Source: Cavia porcellus (taxonomy: Eukaryota; Chordata; Mammalia; Rodentia; Caviidae). From it: a stretch of DNA of 64,000 nt. The stretch lies in NCBI RefSeq assembly GCF_034190915.1, contig NW_026947500.1:20024501-20088500 (forward strand). Direction: 5' to 3'. The notes beneath the pieces were generated by a model, which was not told the DNA's origin, searched no databases, and was given only the letters and a program-made list of their open reading frames with translations. Each line of letters opens with the position of its first letter. The stretch's first letter is position 1. A program made the position numbers and the translations under genes. Of the stretch, positions 1 through 13,600 are shown one piece after another.

Positions 1-2439
1 CACACTGCACCTAGTGCAAAGTTAAGCTCATTATGTGAATTATCTTCTTTTCCTCACAAAAAGCAAGCTCCTTTTCTAAATGAAGAAACTAGAACTTTGA
101 GAAATTAAATTGCCTAAATTCATAGTTAATAATAGATTCTTATTTTCAAAGACAATTCTTGTAGCTCTAAAAACTCCAGTCCAGCCTCCAATTAAACCTA
201 AAAGGTACATTTATATTTACTATGTAGTTAAGAATATACATTAAATGAATTATCTGAAAATAAACTTAATTTTTAAAAGGCCTATGTTTAAGAGTAAGTT
301 GTTTGAATATAACCTAAGAGAGAACATTCAATAAAGATGAAAGAAAAAAAGGAAAAACATGTTTGCAATAAAAAAGAAAACAATGGACCTCAGGGAATTT
401 CTAGAGATATAAAAAGACAGCTTACTTAAACAGGAAAATCATTATCTGCTGAATATGTTTATAGGAAACTAGAACATTTCATTATTTCTTAATATTGATA
501 GAATACTCACTAGCTGTATGGAAGGTTATACTTCCTGTTGATATAATATATCATCATAGCCAAATTTCAAAATGGGAAAACTCACGCTTATCCATCTCTT
601 AGAAAGAATAGATGACGTTGCTTTTAATAAAATTGTTTAAGCTACCTAATTACTTCGAACTGTCAAGGTCACTGAATTAAGAGTGAAGGCCGTTACCTCT
701 TCAGAAGGCTGTGCAGCTGTATAGTATTTGTTTTGAAAAGTTAAAGGCCTCAGTCAGTCAGCAATCTAGAGGGAAATCTGAGAATTCAGCAGGTGAACCA
801 GACATTAATTCAGAACCAAGGGAAAGGTTTTCTTAAAGACATCACTAAGGATTTTTACCACTAAAACAAAACGGCTCTGCATTGTTACACTGATTTGACC
901 AAAGGACAGATTTCCTAACAGTACATGATCACTTACTGTGAAACAAATCAGTTAGATTTTGGATCAGCCCTTTGACTCTTGGGATCATCACAAGCCCTTT
1001 CAAAAGTGTAAGACATTGGGGACAAGAACGGGAAGCTTCCCCTCCCGTGGGGGCAGTAATTGCACCTGACCTGCATCTTCTCTCATGTCACAGCACTCAC
1101 CCACATTGCCATTTGAATTTCTATGAAAGTTCCAGAAAATGCATTCCTCAAAAATACCATGCATGCAAATTCAAATCTTTCTTCCCTCTCAACGTCACAG
1201 ATTTGCATTTGAACTTACAGAACTGGAACCTCACTCAACAGCAATGGCTCGAATCCTCTAGCCCTGCAATGTTACTGTGCTCCTGGTGCCATCTGCTGTG
1301 GGGGACCCTTCCCTCACGTTAACTGAACTTGAATCAGTAACATCAGATTGCGAATGCTCACCTTAAGAATTTTCTGAAGGTTTTAGTTTGAAAACTCAGA
1401 CCTAATTACCATCAGAAAGAAAAGATGAAAGAGTAATGCGTAAGCATGAACTTCTAACAAAGGCCAGTAAGTAACCCACTGGAGAGCGTGTGTTAGGTAA
1501 CGATTAACCCTTCAACCATGTCTAAGCATACAGCTCAATGGTATCAGGCATATCCACATTCTGCACCCATCCCCACCAACTGTCTCCAGGACTCCTTTAA
1601 TCCTGCAGGAGAAACTCACAGGGTATCTTTTAAATAAATCCTGAAGTTGACAACATGACAGGCTGCACTTCAGTTTGCAAGGAAGAAGGCCCAGGAGTGT
1701 TGTAAAGATTATTTGTACAGGCACCGCTTAATGCAGCAGTGCTCCCTGGCAGAGACCCGCCCAAAGGAATTTCTAAAGCTTGGACTGATGCAATGCTTGA
1801 CTAAATCCAGTTTAGGAGATGTTGCCCAGTCAATTACTGCCGCTTCCTAGGAGGATTTTGCTGTTGTTCTTTCTCTCTACATTTTGCTCTGCAGGTGGAA
1901 CCAAAATGTGTGTGTTTGTATGTTTTTATCTAAGAATGCTACATAAGAACAACTGGCATATTTTATTATTACAGAAATTGAGCTAGGAAGCAAGATAGAA
2001 AAGAGTTCCTTTATCCCTGGAGATTCTGTTTCTTCCTCTTTTTGGAAACTGGGGGGAAAGGTGCATAAACAAATTGCGAGCACATCAGGAAACTCAGGGT
2101 ACGCAGCCTAATGTGCAGAGGGCCCTTCAGAACGGCAGGCAGCGTTAGCCTCAATATTGGACAAGATGTTTGCCTCCCATGCTGCCTCGTGAAGACAATC
2201 TGCCTGACATGGATGCAGGGAAGCTGCATGAAGTGATGGAAGATGTAGATGGAAACAACCATGATGTCAGGAACTCAATGGCAGGGATGAAGCAGTCAGA
2301 GGCAAAACAAATATCCGAGCAGCCAGGTGACCCAATAATCATCCCAGACCCCTTAGAAAGACACCCATCCATTCATTCAGCAAACATGTGCTAATATCCT
2401 CCTCTCTCTACAAGGTAAAGTTAAGCTTTAAAGAGTTGC
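1..2439. other. CNTNAP3 intron 3 sequence, no gene recognised
   Basis: AT-rich intronic sequence. The open frames are short, lack family features and look like chance. Around 1505-1640 there is weak resemblance to the 3' part of an old L1 (an 'accatcaccacc'-like block), too diverged to assign. Nothing else is recognised. Confidence 0.5.
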
Positions 2440-2839
2440 TTTAGTTTCCTAGAGTTGTCATAATGCAGTATCAAACTAGTCAGCTAAGGTCTGCAGGTCA
2501 GAAGTCTAAAGTCCATGCTGCCTAAACAGGCTCTAGGGAAAGATCCACTCCAAGCATAGCTCCTAGCTTCTGGTTGCCTCAAGCAGTCCGTGGCTTGTAG
2601 ACACATCACCCCAATCTTGCCTCTTCACAGGATGATCTCTCTGGCTGTCTTCATGTTGTTTTCCTCTGTGTGTCTCATGCACTCTCTATAGTCATATTAA
2701 ATTAGGGCCAAGTCTACTGATGTCATTTTAACTTGCTTGCCCTTGTAAAGACATTATTTCCAAATCCACTCATAGCCCTGAACATGAGAGGTTACAATTC
2801 TAGCATATCTTTTTGGAGAACCACAGTTTAACCCTAACA
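2440..2839 (-). repeat. MaLR-type LTR, MLT1-like, antisense
   Basis: The block opens with a 'tttcctagagttgtcataa'-type sequence, passes through 'gcttgtagac' and 'tattaaattagggcc', and ends near 'tttggagaaccacagttta'. This order matches the reverse complement of MLT1-class MaLR LTRs as I know them. It is clearly old and diverged. Edges are approximate. Confidence 0.55.
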
Positions 2840-3779
2840 GAGACACTAGGAGGAGATACAAACTGTCATAGAGAGGAATCTCACACTGTGACAAGGATGT
2901 AGGAAAATATTCATCTCAGTGATGCTCAACACACTGGTACAGGTCACGAGATTATGGGAGCTGATACATGTTATTTTTATTGCTTTGGATTAATAAGGAC
3001 CTTATCCTTTATACCATTTTCTTCGAGGCATGCAACCTTTTAGAGTAAGCAAAGAGACAAAAACCTTCAGGTGGAACCTCCTTGGCAATGGCTTCCCTCT
3101 TAACTGCTTAACTTAGTAACAATAACATTCACGGTTCTCCAACATTCATGTATTCTTGGGAGTGAGGAAGAGAGTCAAATTACAAAAACATAACACAAAA
3201 TATGCCATTTATAAGATACTTTTTTTAAAAATCTGTCTTATAGGAAAACTTTCCCCAACACTTTAAATATTATTAATCAACGAAGAGTAAGATTTTAAAC
3301 CCATATAAGTAATTTCCAGACACAGAGTAAATACATTTTTTTAAGTATCAAACTAAAGGTGATTCTTTAAGTTTTGATTTATACTCAGAAATAGGAGTGA
3401 TACCACTGCTGTAAAGAAATTCAAAGGATTCCAGCTGTCACCAATAGCAAAACTCTATGAATTACCCAATGTGGCTACATGGTAAAGGAGCCATGATTCT
3501 TCAAGCCTAAAGCCTGTGTTCCTGAACTTGCCATATACAGGAAATACTCATTTATTAAGTTTTAAAATTTGGTTGTCTTTCAGAAATATGAGACTAATTC
3601 AGTGAGATTTAGAAAAATGAAACAGTGAATTCAATCTAATGCAAAGTAGTGCAGAAGCAATGTTAAATTTTCTTACGAAGCAAAACAAGAAAACGAATCT
3701 TATACAACTTGTATTATTATTAAACGTCCATATTATTAAACAGTATAACCACAGAGATTTCAATGTTTTCTTTGAGACA

Positions 3780-4015
3780 AGAACCTTGCTTTCACTTGGA
3801 AATTTTTTCAAAGAAATTCAGACGATTCTGTTTCTCCTTAGATACACAGTTTGCAAATATTTTCCCCCATTCTGTAAGTTGTCTCTTCACTTTACTGATT
3901 GATTGCTATCTTGGGCAAAAGCTTTTAGTTTGACATAATCCCATTTGTCTATTTTTGCTTCCATTGACTGTGCTTTTGGGATCTTAGCCAAGAAATCTAA
4001 CACCCTTAGTGGTTA
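3780..4015 (-). repeat. L1 ORF2 fragment, minus strand
   Basis: Read on the minus strand, this is the familiar L1 ORF2 segment: 'cttggctaagatccc', then 'aatagacaaatgggatta', then 'gtgaagagacaactta', then 'gcaaatattt'. It lies in intron 3 about 130 bp past exon 3, in the same orientation as CNTNAP3. It is short, without ends or tail, and not functional. Confidence 0.7.
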
Positions 4016-4076
4016 TTACACAACATTTACAGGTCTTGAAACACCATATTTGCTATATAAATATGTACAGTTACTA

Positions 4077-4403
<327 letters not shown>

Positions 4404-4757
4404 TTACTAGAATAGAAAGCTGTAATATGAGGAATAAAAGTTTAAATTTACAGACTAAGTTTGAGAAAAAGAAATTCACACCAGAAAAAAGCATGAAATG
4501 TAAGATTGGAAATGGATGGACCCTACATTGTTTTCATATTTCTCTAGAAAGATCCTCTGTTCTGTGGAGGACAGGTGTCACATTAAGTGAGAAAGTGTCT
4601 GATGTCACGTCAGGCAGCCAATTCAGCATTCCTATCACTTTGCGGATGAGTGCATTTAATAGATCGGGGCAGGATTTGCCCTTTGCCAGACAGAAGAGAT
4701 TAATTTCTATGGCAGGAAATAGAGTATTGAGCACTAAGTAAACAAAAATAATCACAA

Positions 4758-4840
4758 AGCCGGGGATCTAGCTCACGGCACAAGCACCTGCCTGGCAAGT
4801 GCAAGGACTTGAGCTCCATTCCTGGTATCAAAAAAAAAGG
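4758..4840 (+). repeat. ID SINE (tRNA-Ala-derived)
   Basis: A tRNA-like body reads 'gccggggatctagctca', then 'gcacctgcctggcaag', then 'gagctccattcctgg', and ends in a short A run. A 7-bp repeat, CACAAAG, flanks it (4753-4759 and 4841-4847), a plausible target duplication. It sits in CNTNAP3 intron 2, opposite to the gene. Confidence 0.65.
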
Positions 4841-5234
4841 CACAAAGTGTACTTAAAATGCTGACAGTCTTATAGGATTTAACAGTGACCCAGGACCTAC
4901 GAAGGAAGCTCAGCAGTGGAGTGTGTGTTTTTCATGTGTGGGTCCCCAAGTTTGAGCCCCATTATTTCAAAATAAGCACATGAAATAATTCTTCTAAGAG
5001 AGTACTTTGTGAACCGATCTCAATTGTGTGCAATTGAATTCTGAAGTAGATAATAAAATAGGTGTTAACAGAGATTAAGTGCTGTGGGTGGGAGGATAAC
5101 AGGGGAAAGAAATTCCTAACTAAAAAGTACAGAGGAACAAGGAATCGAGTGAATTCTGGGCAGGGCATATCAGGCCCTCTGTTCTCCCTAGCCAGAGTAG
5201 GAGGATACTGAGGGAGAGCTTAATCTCAGTTTCA

Positions 5235-5322
5235 CACACCCAACATTCAGCCAGCTCCAAAACACCCAACCTAAGGGCAAATGAGTTTTGGGGGTACATC
5301 TAGATATAAACCATAACATACA
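5235..5322 (-). repeat. MaLR LTR end fragment, antisense
   Basis: A short stretch ending 'ggtacatctagatataaacc' resembles the terminal part of the antisense MaLR LTRs elsewhere in the window (compare the end near 6680-6703). It is too short for a firm family call. Confidence 0.3.
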
Positions 5323-6319
5323 GAATTTCAGAACTAGAAGACAATGCTGCCTTCAAAGACCAACTACTCAGACATCTTAAAAAGGATAAAAGAACATTAG
5401 AAATGGATCCAACAACTGCTATATAATGCAAAGAAGATTAAGTGGAATAAGTTAAAAATCAGAAGACAACACAAATGGCATACACGAGAACCATCTTCTA
5501 GCCCTTCATCATGGTATTCAAGATGGGGGAAGATTTATTCTTGGGCTAACTGTAGCATATTCATTTTGCCTCCTGCTAGAGACAGTGCGTGGATTTCTTC
5601 AACCCTCAGTGGAGACTGCACCCAGAGTTCTCGCCCTCTACCTGTTGTTCCTTCCACTTTAATTGCTCAGGGAATAACGTAATATCATCTACCATTTCTA
5701 TTCTCACTAAACTTAACTAAAGTTTATGAGCACTTGGGGCCAGATTATGACCACATCATATGTGTTGTCCTTAATTCCAAAGACAGTCTTATAGGAGAGG
5801 GCCTTTTTACTACTACCTGCTGGTCTGGATCTTGGACAACTTGTTAATATTTATGCAGCTAACAAGTGACTTAAGAGGTTTTGGATCCAGAACTGTATCT
5901 ACTATTATTGACATATCATTTTGAAGATACTGACTGTGGTGGGGTTTTCTAAATAAATGTGCAAAGGATGCAACATAAATTTGGGAGTGAGCAGGTCTGG
6001 CTACACTAGAAAGTAGGCAATGGCCTGATATTCCCTATTTCTGGTCAGTCTGTACAGTGATATAGTTCAGTGAGGGTTCATCGCCCAGCATCTTCCTGTT
6101 GAAATCTACTAAATCTACTGTTCTTACCTTGGCCCATGCGAAATCTTTCCAAAATCCATCTGATTAGCATTCAAGAGTTCTAGGCACACCGCTACTTAAG
6201 CTAAATAATTTTGTTATTCTTTCAAAGATGAGTTGGGAAAAGAAAAAAAGAAATGTAAGCCAACTCATGATTCCAATATGGCACAGTGAGAAATTTATAT
6301 ATATAATTATCTTAGGAAT
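5323..6319. other. Intron 2 sequence, nothing recognised
   Basis: Unique-looking AT-rich intronic DNA, with no exon-like open frame bounded by splice sites and no repeat I can name. Confidence 0.4.
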
Positions 6320-6703
6320 TTTCACATTGCTGAGACATAATACCCAACACTGACAATTTACAGGAAGGTGGATTTATTTTGGCTCACAATTTCAGAAATT
6401 TCAGTCCATGGTTAGCAAGTTCAAATGCAGAAACAACATGACAGAAAGACCTGCCACACAAGAAAGCCGCTCATTTCATGGAGGCCAGCAAGAAGAGAGA
6501 GAGAAGAAAGGAAACAGAAAGTTACACGCCCAGTGGCCCATCTTCTCTGACCAGATGCCACCTCTAAGCAGCGCGTTCAGCTGCTGCACTCCCCAAGGGG
6601 TTATCTATTAATTAATAGAGCTCTCCCATGACTCAGCACATTTACCATCCTGCCTCTGAGCTCACTAGGCTTTGGGGGTACATTGCCAATCCAAACCATA
6701 ACA
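6320..6703 (-). mobile_element. MaLR provirus, 3' LTR (minus orientation)
   Basis: The block begins 'gctgagacataatacccaac', continues 'tttattttggctcacaattt' and ends 'ccaatccaaaccataaca'. This is the reverse complement of an MST/THE1-like MaLR LTR. A related copy begins near 7858, with internal-type sequence between, so I read 6320-9318 as one minus-strand MaLR provirus. Confidence 0.65.
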
Positions 6704-7857
6704 GTCTACCCCTGGCTCCCCAAAAGACTCATGCCCATCTCCTTATGCAAAACACATTTTCTTTACACCTAAGATTTGCCAAAGTCTTATGAGTTCCAGC
6801 CTTGCTGAGAAGTCCAAGCCCAACATCTCCTCTGAGACTCAATGCAAATGCTTATCTGTGAGCCCCTGAAAAATAATAAAGATTAAATACTTCCAATGTT
6901 CTATGCATAGGGTAAAATTGCCATTCTAAAGCAGAGGAAAAGGATAAAAAGAAATTGGATCAAAATAAGAACACACTCTAGCAGGGAAACCATTAAGTCC
7001 TGTTGCTCGATGTCTATCATCTAAGGCCAGCTGTGGCAAAAACATTTGAGTGCCCCACCTCTATGGAACTACCAGCTGCAGCATTGCTAGTCACAGATAC
7101 CGTGGCCTCTATCCTAGGTTTACTTTGCCCTCTGCCTAGGGCTTTCCTCAGCAAACGATCCACATCTTTGGTATGCCATTCTCTGGGTTTCAACTGTACT
7201 TTAGATTTACTGTGACATCTTTATTCACTGCTCGCTCAAAGGCAAACTGCCTAGCTTCCAATGCCTTCCTTTGAAATCTGGGGAGAAGCCTCCCTGACAC
7301 TACAACCTTTGAATTCATCATGCCTATAAAACCACCATCATAAGGATGATGTCAAAATTTGCCACCAGTTTGAATAATAGCTGGGCTTTCAGCTCTGATC
7401 TTTTCCCTTTGATTCTCACTGTAGACCTTGCTAAAAGCCATCAACAGTACCCATGCCACACTCTGTATCCTGCGGTGCCTTAAAAGTTCCTCCTGTGGAT
7501 TAGACTGAGACAGTCTCCTTCAAAGTTTTACGAAATGAACAAAATGTAGACATATTTTATGCCAGGGGCTGTTTCAAGTCCAGCTGCCAATGGAGTTCTT
7601 ATTCTGAACTAAAACCTCTTGAGCCAAGCTTTAACTGTCTGCATTTTGATCAGCATTCTGGTCATCTGGGTTCTCACCAGAATCTCTCATCAAGCTCAAT
7701 GTACAGTATTCTAAGCATTCTTTCTCCACAATCTCTTAAACCTTTCTAAACTCCTTCTACAAACCAATTCCAAAGGTTTCTAGACAACTTCATCAGGTTG
7801 TCATAGCAACAACCCCACTCCTGACACCCACATGTCTTTATCACTCTCTCAACACTG
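6704..7857 (-). mobile_element. MaLR provirus internal region
   Basis: This is sequence between two related antisense LTRs. It resembles the noncoding internal part of THE1/MST-type elements in antisense (for example 'caaagtcttatgagttcc' and 'aaattgccattctaaa'). No gag, pol or env frame is present, as expected for these non-autonomous elements. Assignment rests mainly on position between the LTRs. Confidence 0.5.
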
Positions 7858-9318
7858 AGACACAATACCTGACACCCTCAATTTAAAGGAATACAGGTTT
7901 ATTTTGGCTCGCAGTTTTTCAGAAGTTTAAATGCATAGTTGATAGGCCCAAATGCAAAAACAGCACAGTGGAAGATCCTGCTACAAAGGAAAGCTGCTTG
8001 TGTCAAGAAGTCCAGGAAATTTTAGCCAACAATCCCTCAAAGGGCTTATATTCAGAACATATAAAGAATGGAAAAACATTAAGCTCCCCAGATTCAAAGA
8101 TCCTCTCCAAAAATGGGCATTGGAGATGAGTTCTCAGGTAAAGAAATACAAATGGCAAATAAATATATGAAGAAATGGTCACCATCACTGGTCATTTGAG
8201 AAGTGCAAATTAAAGTAGCACTGAGATTTCATCTCACCCCAGAAAAAATGGCTGCTATCAAGAAAACAACTGATAACAAATGTTGGCGAGGATGTGGAGG
8301 AAAAGGAACACTGCTCCATTGTTGGTGGGAGTGCAGACTGGTGCAACCACTGTGGAAATCAGTGTGGGATTCCTCAACAAACTAGGATTAGAAGTTCCAT
8401 TCAACCCAGCTATTCCCAGAAAAATTGAAAAGGTCATGTCACAATGATATATGTGCACCCATGTTTATAGCAGCACAATTTGTGATAGCTAAATCTTGGA
8501 AACAACCAAAATGCCCATCAACAGCAGAGTAGATTAAAAAATTGTGGTATTTTATACAATAGAATACTACTCAGCTATAAAAAGGATCGTCTTGAAGCCT
8601 TTATTGGTAAACGGAAGCAACTTGAGAATATCTTCATTAGTGAAATAAACAAGACTCACATTAGTAAATATTGCATTGTCTCTCTAGTGTAAAAAATAAG
8701 AACTGGCAGAATAATGGTACCCAAAAAGCATAATAGAAACAAAAGTATAATATATGTAAAAGTATAATAGATATAATAGATATTGTGAAAGTGAAAAGGA
8801 AGGAAAGTGCTCTATAGGATATAACAGTGCGCATAGTGTGTAAGATCAGTGTTCTTATTACTAAATTTCTGGTACATCATTGAACAAAAGGGTCTGCACT
8901 GCCAATGTTTTAGGGTCGAGCCACTTTTTATGCTTTGATTTTGTAACTTTAATAACTATTGTTAAGATGACAATACGTAATGTATCAACTAGTGATTTTA
9001 TGATGTTAAACCTTTTTTTAGTTGTGTATTCTACTTTTTCCTCATTTTTTTATTTTGTTTTTTTTTCTTTAATTTTCTTTTCTTTCTTTCTTTAAATGAA
9101 ATTTAAAAAAAAAAAGAAGTCCAGGAAGCAGAGAAAGAAGGAAGGAGCCTTGGAGGGATATATACCCTTCCAGATCCCTCCCGGGACCCACCACTTCCCT
9201 GACCAGGCACCACCTTCTAAGGCACATTTAGTTATACACGAGTAGAGTGTTCCCATAATCCAAGTCTTGCCTCTTAGTACATGAAGTTTTGAGGGGATGC
9301 TTATGATCTAAACTTAAC
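7858..9318 (-). mobile_element. MaLR provirus 5' LTR, split by L1
   Basis: The LTR half at 7858-8018 ('gacacaatacctgac', 'ttattttggctcgcag') and the half at 9114-9318 ('ccaggaagcagagaaag', ending 'gatctaaacttaacaca') make one LTR like that at 6320-6703 when the L1 at 8019-9113 is set aside. The 14-bp sequence AAGAAGTCCAGGAA occurs on both sides of the L1, which proves the order of insertion. Confidence 0.7.
8019..9113 (+). mobile_element. 5'-truncated L1 (ORF2 3' end plus 3' UTR)
   Basis: The element starts within the last part of L1 ORF2. Familiar landmarks are 'tatattcagaacatataaag', 'gagatttcatctcacccc', 'ggcgaggatgtggaggaaaa', 'ttgttggtgggagtgcagac', 'tttatagcagcacaat' and 'aatactactcagctataaaa'. 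A T-rich 3' UTR and an A run follow. The frame is broken by stops. The flanking 14-bp target duplication is at 8005-8018 and 9114-9127. It is inactive. Confidence 0.88.
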
Positions 9319-10390
9319 ACAGTTGAAAGCTTGAGAAACTATTAAATATTTTGGATTTTTCCCTTGTTTTTATAAATTACCACTGATGATACATTCTTGG
9401 TTCATATTTTTTTGTAATCCTTTGTTGGTACTTTCAGTTCATTTCCCTAGAAGACCAGAAAGAATAATTAAAAAATAAAAACACACGTGGAGCAGTAGAA
9501 TGAGAGAAAATGAACCAGCACGTCCCTAGTATGCTGCCCTCGAAACTAACCTGTCATTGGAGGAGGCAGAAGGCCCTGGTCCTCCCCATTACTCTCATGA
9601 TTCACAGTTCTTTAGTTTGCGTTAGTAGTTGCCCTCCGGCTAACAGACCACATTTCTTTCTCTTTTTTTTTAAAGAAAAACAAGACAAAACAGAAAAAAG
9701 GGAAGAAGTAATACAGAATTTCAAAGAAAAATATTAACATTAAGAAATTGCTAGTTGGTAAGTTACATGTTGTCCTTTTAGAAATAGTTGTTTAAGTTAC
9801 AAAATCAAAGCATAAAAAGTGGACAGTCAAACAGTGACAGTGCAGACCATTCTGTTCAATGATCTAATATAAACTTAGTAATATGGTCATCGTTCCTACA
9901 CACTTGAACGTCCATATAGTTATATCCTTTAGAGCACTTTCCTTCCCTTTCATTTTTATAACATCTATTATGTATTTTATACCACATTTCAATTAATCAA
10001 TTTTAATCACGATGAAGACATAATATTCATATGTAAATAAGCCATAGTTTTCAGCACTGCTGATCAAATGATAAAACATTGTCATTAGTAGATTTTCATC
10101 AAGATGTCACAGCCAGGAAACCTACAATCCCCCCCGGGCTTCAAGGGTATGTTGCTGTGTGCATGATTTAACTACATGAGGAACAGAAATGGTGAAAAAT
10201 ATAACAATACACTGGATAGTACTTGTCTAGTTGCCTTATTAAAGGCAGACTTGATAGTTGACATAGAGGTCGACAGAGGAGAAATAAAAAAAAAAGGAAA
10301 CAAAGTTGGCTGATTCCACCAAGCGTGTGGTACCTGCCCATTCAGTTTCTGAAATGAAGAAAGATGTTCTTATTTTTTTAAGTAGTTAGG
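9319..10390. other. Intron 2 sequence, nothing recognised
   Basis: AT-rich intronic DNA with simple A- and T-rich runs. No exon, RNA gene or nameable repeat is seen. Confidence 0.4.
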
Positions 10391-10459
10391 TTGTGCTGGG
10401 ATGTAACAGTGGTATAGAACAGGCCTGGCATGTTGAGAATCAAAATTCAATCCCCAGAA

Positions 10460-10460
<1 letters not shown>
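10391..10460 (+). repeat. Diverged ID SINE
   Basis: 'tgctgggatgtaacagtggt', then 'caggcctggcatgttgag', then 'ttcaatccccagaacc' follow the ID consensus order. The A-rich tail position is taken by the (CA)n array that follows directly. Confidence 0.5.

Positions 10461-10507
<47 letters not shown>
10461..10507 (+). repeat. (CA)n microsatellite
   Basis: An uninterrupted CA array of about 23 units, starting at the 3' end of a diverged ID SINE. Confidence 0.97.
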
Positions 10508-10509
<2 letters not shown>

Positions 10510-12599
10510 TAAAATTAAAAAATAGTAAAGGGAGCAAAATAATAACAGTAAAAGTCATCTCATGGAATTGCAAGGAGACCCCATACGGTAATTGATGAGA
10601 AAGTATTTTAAAACTGTAAACTACTACACAAAGATTATGCCATGTCCAATTTTTATTTTCTTTAAGTTAAAGGTGACAAAACTCTTGCTTTCCCTGCTTT
10701 GACAGAGACGAGGTTACATTCACAGTGATCCTATTTACCCGAGGAGCATCTTGTCTTAATGCCTTGTATTTTACCATCACTAAAGCTTCCCACACAGAGG
10801 AAACAGCATGTCCTCCCAGCTTACTCTCTTTTGCCATCACAAGACTTTCTTTTCCCTGCTCTTCGTTCCCATCTTCTGGCACAGCACTACATCTGAACCG
10901 AGTAACACGTTATAATGTACTCAAAAAAGCATTCCCAGACAACTCAGCAGGTACTGGCTTTCCTCAGAGCCTGTGAGTTACAAAAGCGCCTTCCGCTCAC
11001 TCATTATACACGTTCTGACTGCGAGTTTCCATAACTGAATAAGAGTAAAATTTTACCTCATGCCTGATGAGCATCAAGTGTCATTTTTAAAGGGCAGTTA
11101 TTTTTATAAAGAATGACCTGGGACCATAGCAAGAGCGCTGAGCTTTGCGGCTGTTTTATTCCTGAATGACCACACGAAGGGCACCTGTTTCATCTGGAGT
11201 TTCATCCATTTTTGAACTGCAGATCTCTAACAAAATGAGTAAAGCTTTGCTACTTATTTTGCAATGGAAAATAAGGGAGGGAAGATGAAAACCTTGAAGC
11301 AAACATTGTATGCTGAGAATGCCACCTGATATTTCCGTTCACGCTGTCATTTTTCATTTCTTAAGGCATTCAGTGGTTCTGATTTATAGAATCTGTTTAT
11401 GAAATGAAGAAAATAGCAGTTAATTTATACACCCATAAATATATCATTTTAAAAATCAAGAAAATATTAATATGATGTATCTATCAATCACTGCCCTTAT
11501 ACATAACCTGTTTGAATTATGCCCCATAAGTTTTCTGACTGTATGTTACAATTTTGTATTTGCTTCACGTCAGGTAGTCACACTTTTCTATCAAAGGAAA
11601 AAAGAAAAGCTGTATCCTCTGCATCGCCACTCTCTCGGTCTATGGTAGGTACAGTTTCATTCCTCTCTCCGTAACTGCATAGAGTTCAATAAGAGTTCAC
11701 AAGAGTTCCTTGTGCACTCTTCCTTCATCCAGTGAGTTATCTGGTAAGACACATAATCTCACTCTGGCAAGCATGGGAGGCCTTGTCTCTGTTTGATGAT
11801 AGAAATAATGAGACAGAGGAGGCGGGCATGCAAACGGGCACAGGGTCAGAGACGGGAACAGCGTCAGAGGGCCCTGAAGCTGACTCCACTCTTCTCCGTG
11901 TGTTTTATTCCACTTCCCAGGTAGTTTGTTTTCTTATGGGAGTGATAAACACTCTTTGTCTTTTTCTTTCTTATTTAATGTCACTTGGTATCATGGGAGG
12001 AAACTCAAGGTGAAATGCTTAGAAATAACAGTTTCAGTGAATAGCAAATTAGCCACCTGCATGTGACAGATTAGCCAGTCAACTAAACATCTGCAGTCCA
12101 TCCTCCTCCAAAACATTTATTTTCTCACTAAGGAGGCCATGCAGGTAAACTGAATATACTTTGTAAAATTGCTTTGTAAAAAATATACTTTGTATGGAGA
12201 AAGACAAGTATTTATTATTACTGGTGTATTATTATTGGTGCAGTATGATAATCTTTCCATGTGAATGCAATAGGAATGTGCTCTAAATGTTACAATAATG
12301 TAAGTACCATTGACAAATAAGTTTATAGAGATAAAATTAACGAAAAATGTGTTCCACCAAAGCTATGAATTCCTTGAAGAAAATACTACGACCTAAAAAC
12401 AATCCAGTTGCCAAGTATTGCTGTGAGAGAGAATAGACACATATGTATATGTGCTGCAGAAATTCGGGTGCATCCTTTAATGTTGACTTTAATACTAAGG
12501 TAGGACGGTGAGTTACAGAACCCACTGTTGTGATTTACCAGCCCCTGTCATTGGTCATGACACATCAGTTTTATAGCACACATTAAAATACCATCCAGA
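10508..12599. other. Intron 2 sequence, no gene recognised
   Basis: I see nothing I can name over about 2.1 kb. Open frames at 10725-10976 and 11732-12013 have no family resemblance, no matching splice sites and no coding look. Confidence 0.4.
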
Positions 12600-12830
12600 A
12601 ATGCAATGTTGTTTTTAATTTTTATATTTGAAATAATTACTTTTATAGAAAATAGTAAACAGAATGCAGAAAAGAGATGTGTATCCATATCATTTCCCCA
12701 ATAATTTCATGTTATATAATTACAGTGCAATATCAGAACCCAGGAAATGATGTATTTGTATGATTCTCAATCAGCTTGTGACGTTAAAGTTCGGTAACCA
12801 TCACCACAACACCCATCCTCACTGCTTCTC
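12600..12830 (+). repeat. Possible old L1 3'-end fragment
   Basis: 'gtgcaatatcagaacccagg' followed by 'aaccatcaccacaaca' resembles the 3' region of ancient mammalian L1 families. The similarity is weak. Confidence 0.3.
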
Positions 12831-13379
12831 TTTATGATGAGGTATAGCAGCCATGGATTTGTCCTCATTCCTGTAAAATCCTCTGATCCTCGGGTTTTTA
12901 ACTGGTCTTTCTTCTCTTCTCAATTTTTTCACTGGCATTTGTTTAATACATAAGGTACTGTTTTTATATGTATATACAGGAGGAACAGGACAGGGACATG
13001 TTCTTCATTTTTTCAGAAGCAGAAGCCGTCAATACAGGATGGTGGAAAATACAGTGTCCCTTGCCTCTTGAGTAATTCAAGTCACTTCTGATAACGAGGA
13101 TGCTTCCTACTCAAGCTCATATCTTTGCCAAGTCGTGTGTGACAGTTATCACTTGCATCACTGGCTGTTTTTAACAGGAAAAGGAACAAGGACAAAAGTT
13201 TTGAAAGAAAGAATGCAGGTGTGAGAGAATAGGATGGAAATTCTAGAGAGGAGCACGATGATGATCCTAAATAAGGATAATTTATAACACTAATCAACAA
13301 GGCAAGTAGGAAGACACCATGGAGTATCTGTTACTTTCTTTTATTGTTAAGATGTATTGCTAAATATGATGTGGCTCTG

Positions 13380-13600
13380 GACAGTTGAGTCTTGGAGTGG
13401 ACATACAGCCTAACAATTCCACTCCAAAAAAATACACATCCACTCAAACTTCAATTTTCATGGATATGTTATTCATGATTTTAAAAAAACTAGAAACAAT
13501 CCCTATGGACACCAGCTAGTAAAAGAATAAACACTAGTGGCACATGTGTAGAATAGCTATCATTTGTCAGAGTTTCCTCATACGAAACAATTCAATTTAT
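13380..13600 (+). repeat. Ancient L1 ORF2 3'-end fragment
   Basis: 'gcctaacaattccactcc', then 'tggatatgttattcatgatt', then 'aaactagaaacaatccctat' and 'agaatagctatcat' follow the order of the last part of L1 ORF2, heavily mutated. Confidence 0.45.

Noticed and set aside
10461..10507. Tandem CA units as a possible CRISPR-like array
   Set aside because: A simple dinucleotide microsatellite without spacers, in eukaryotic DNA.
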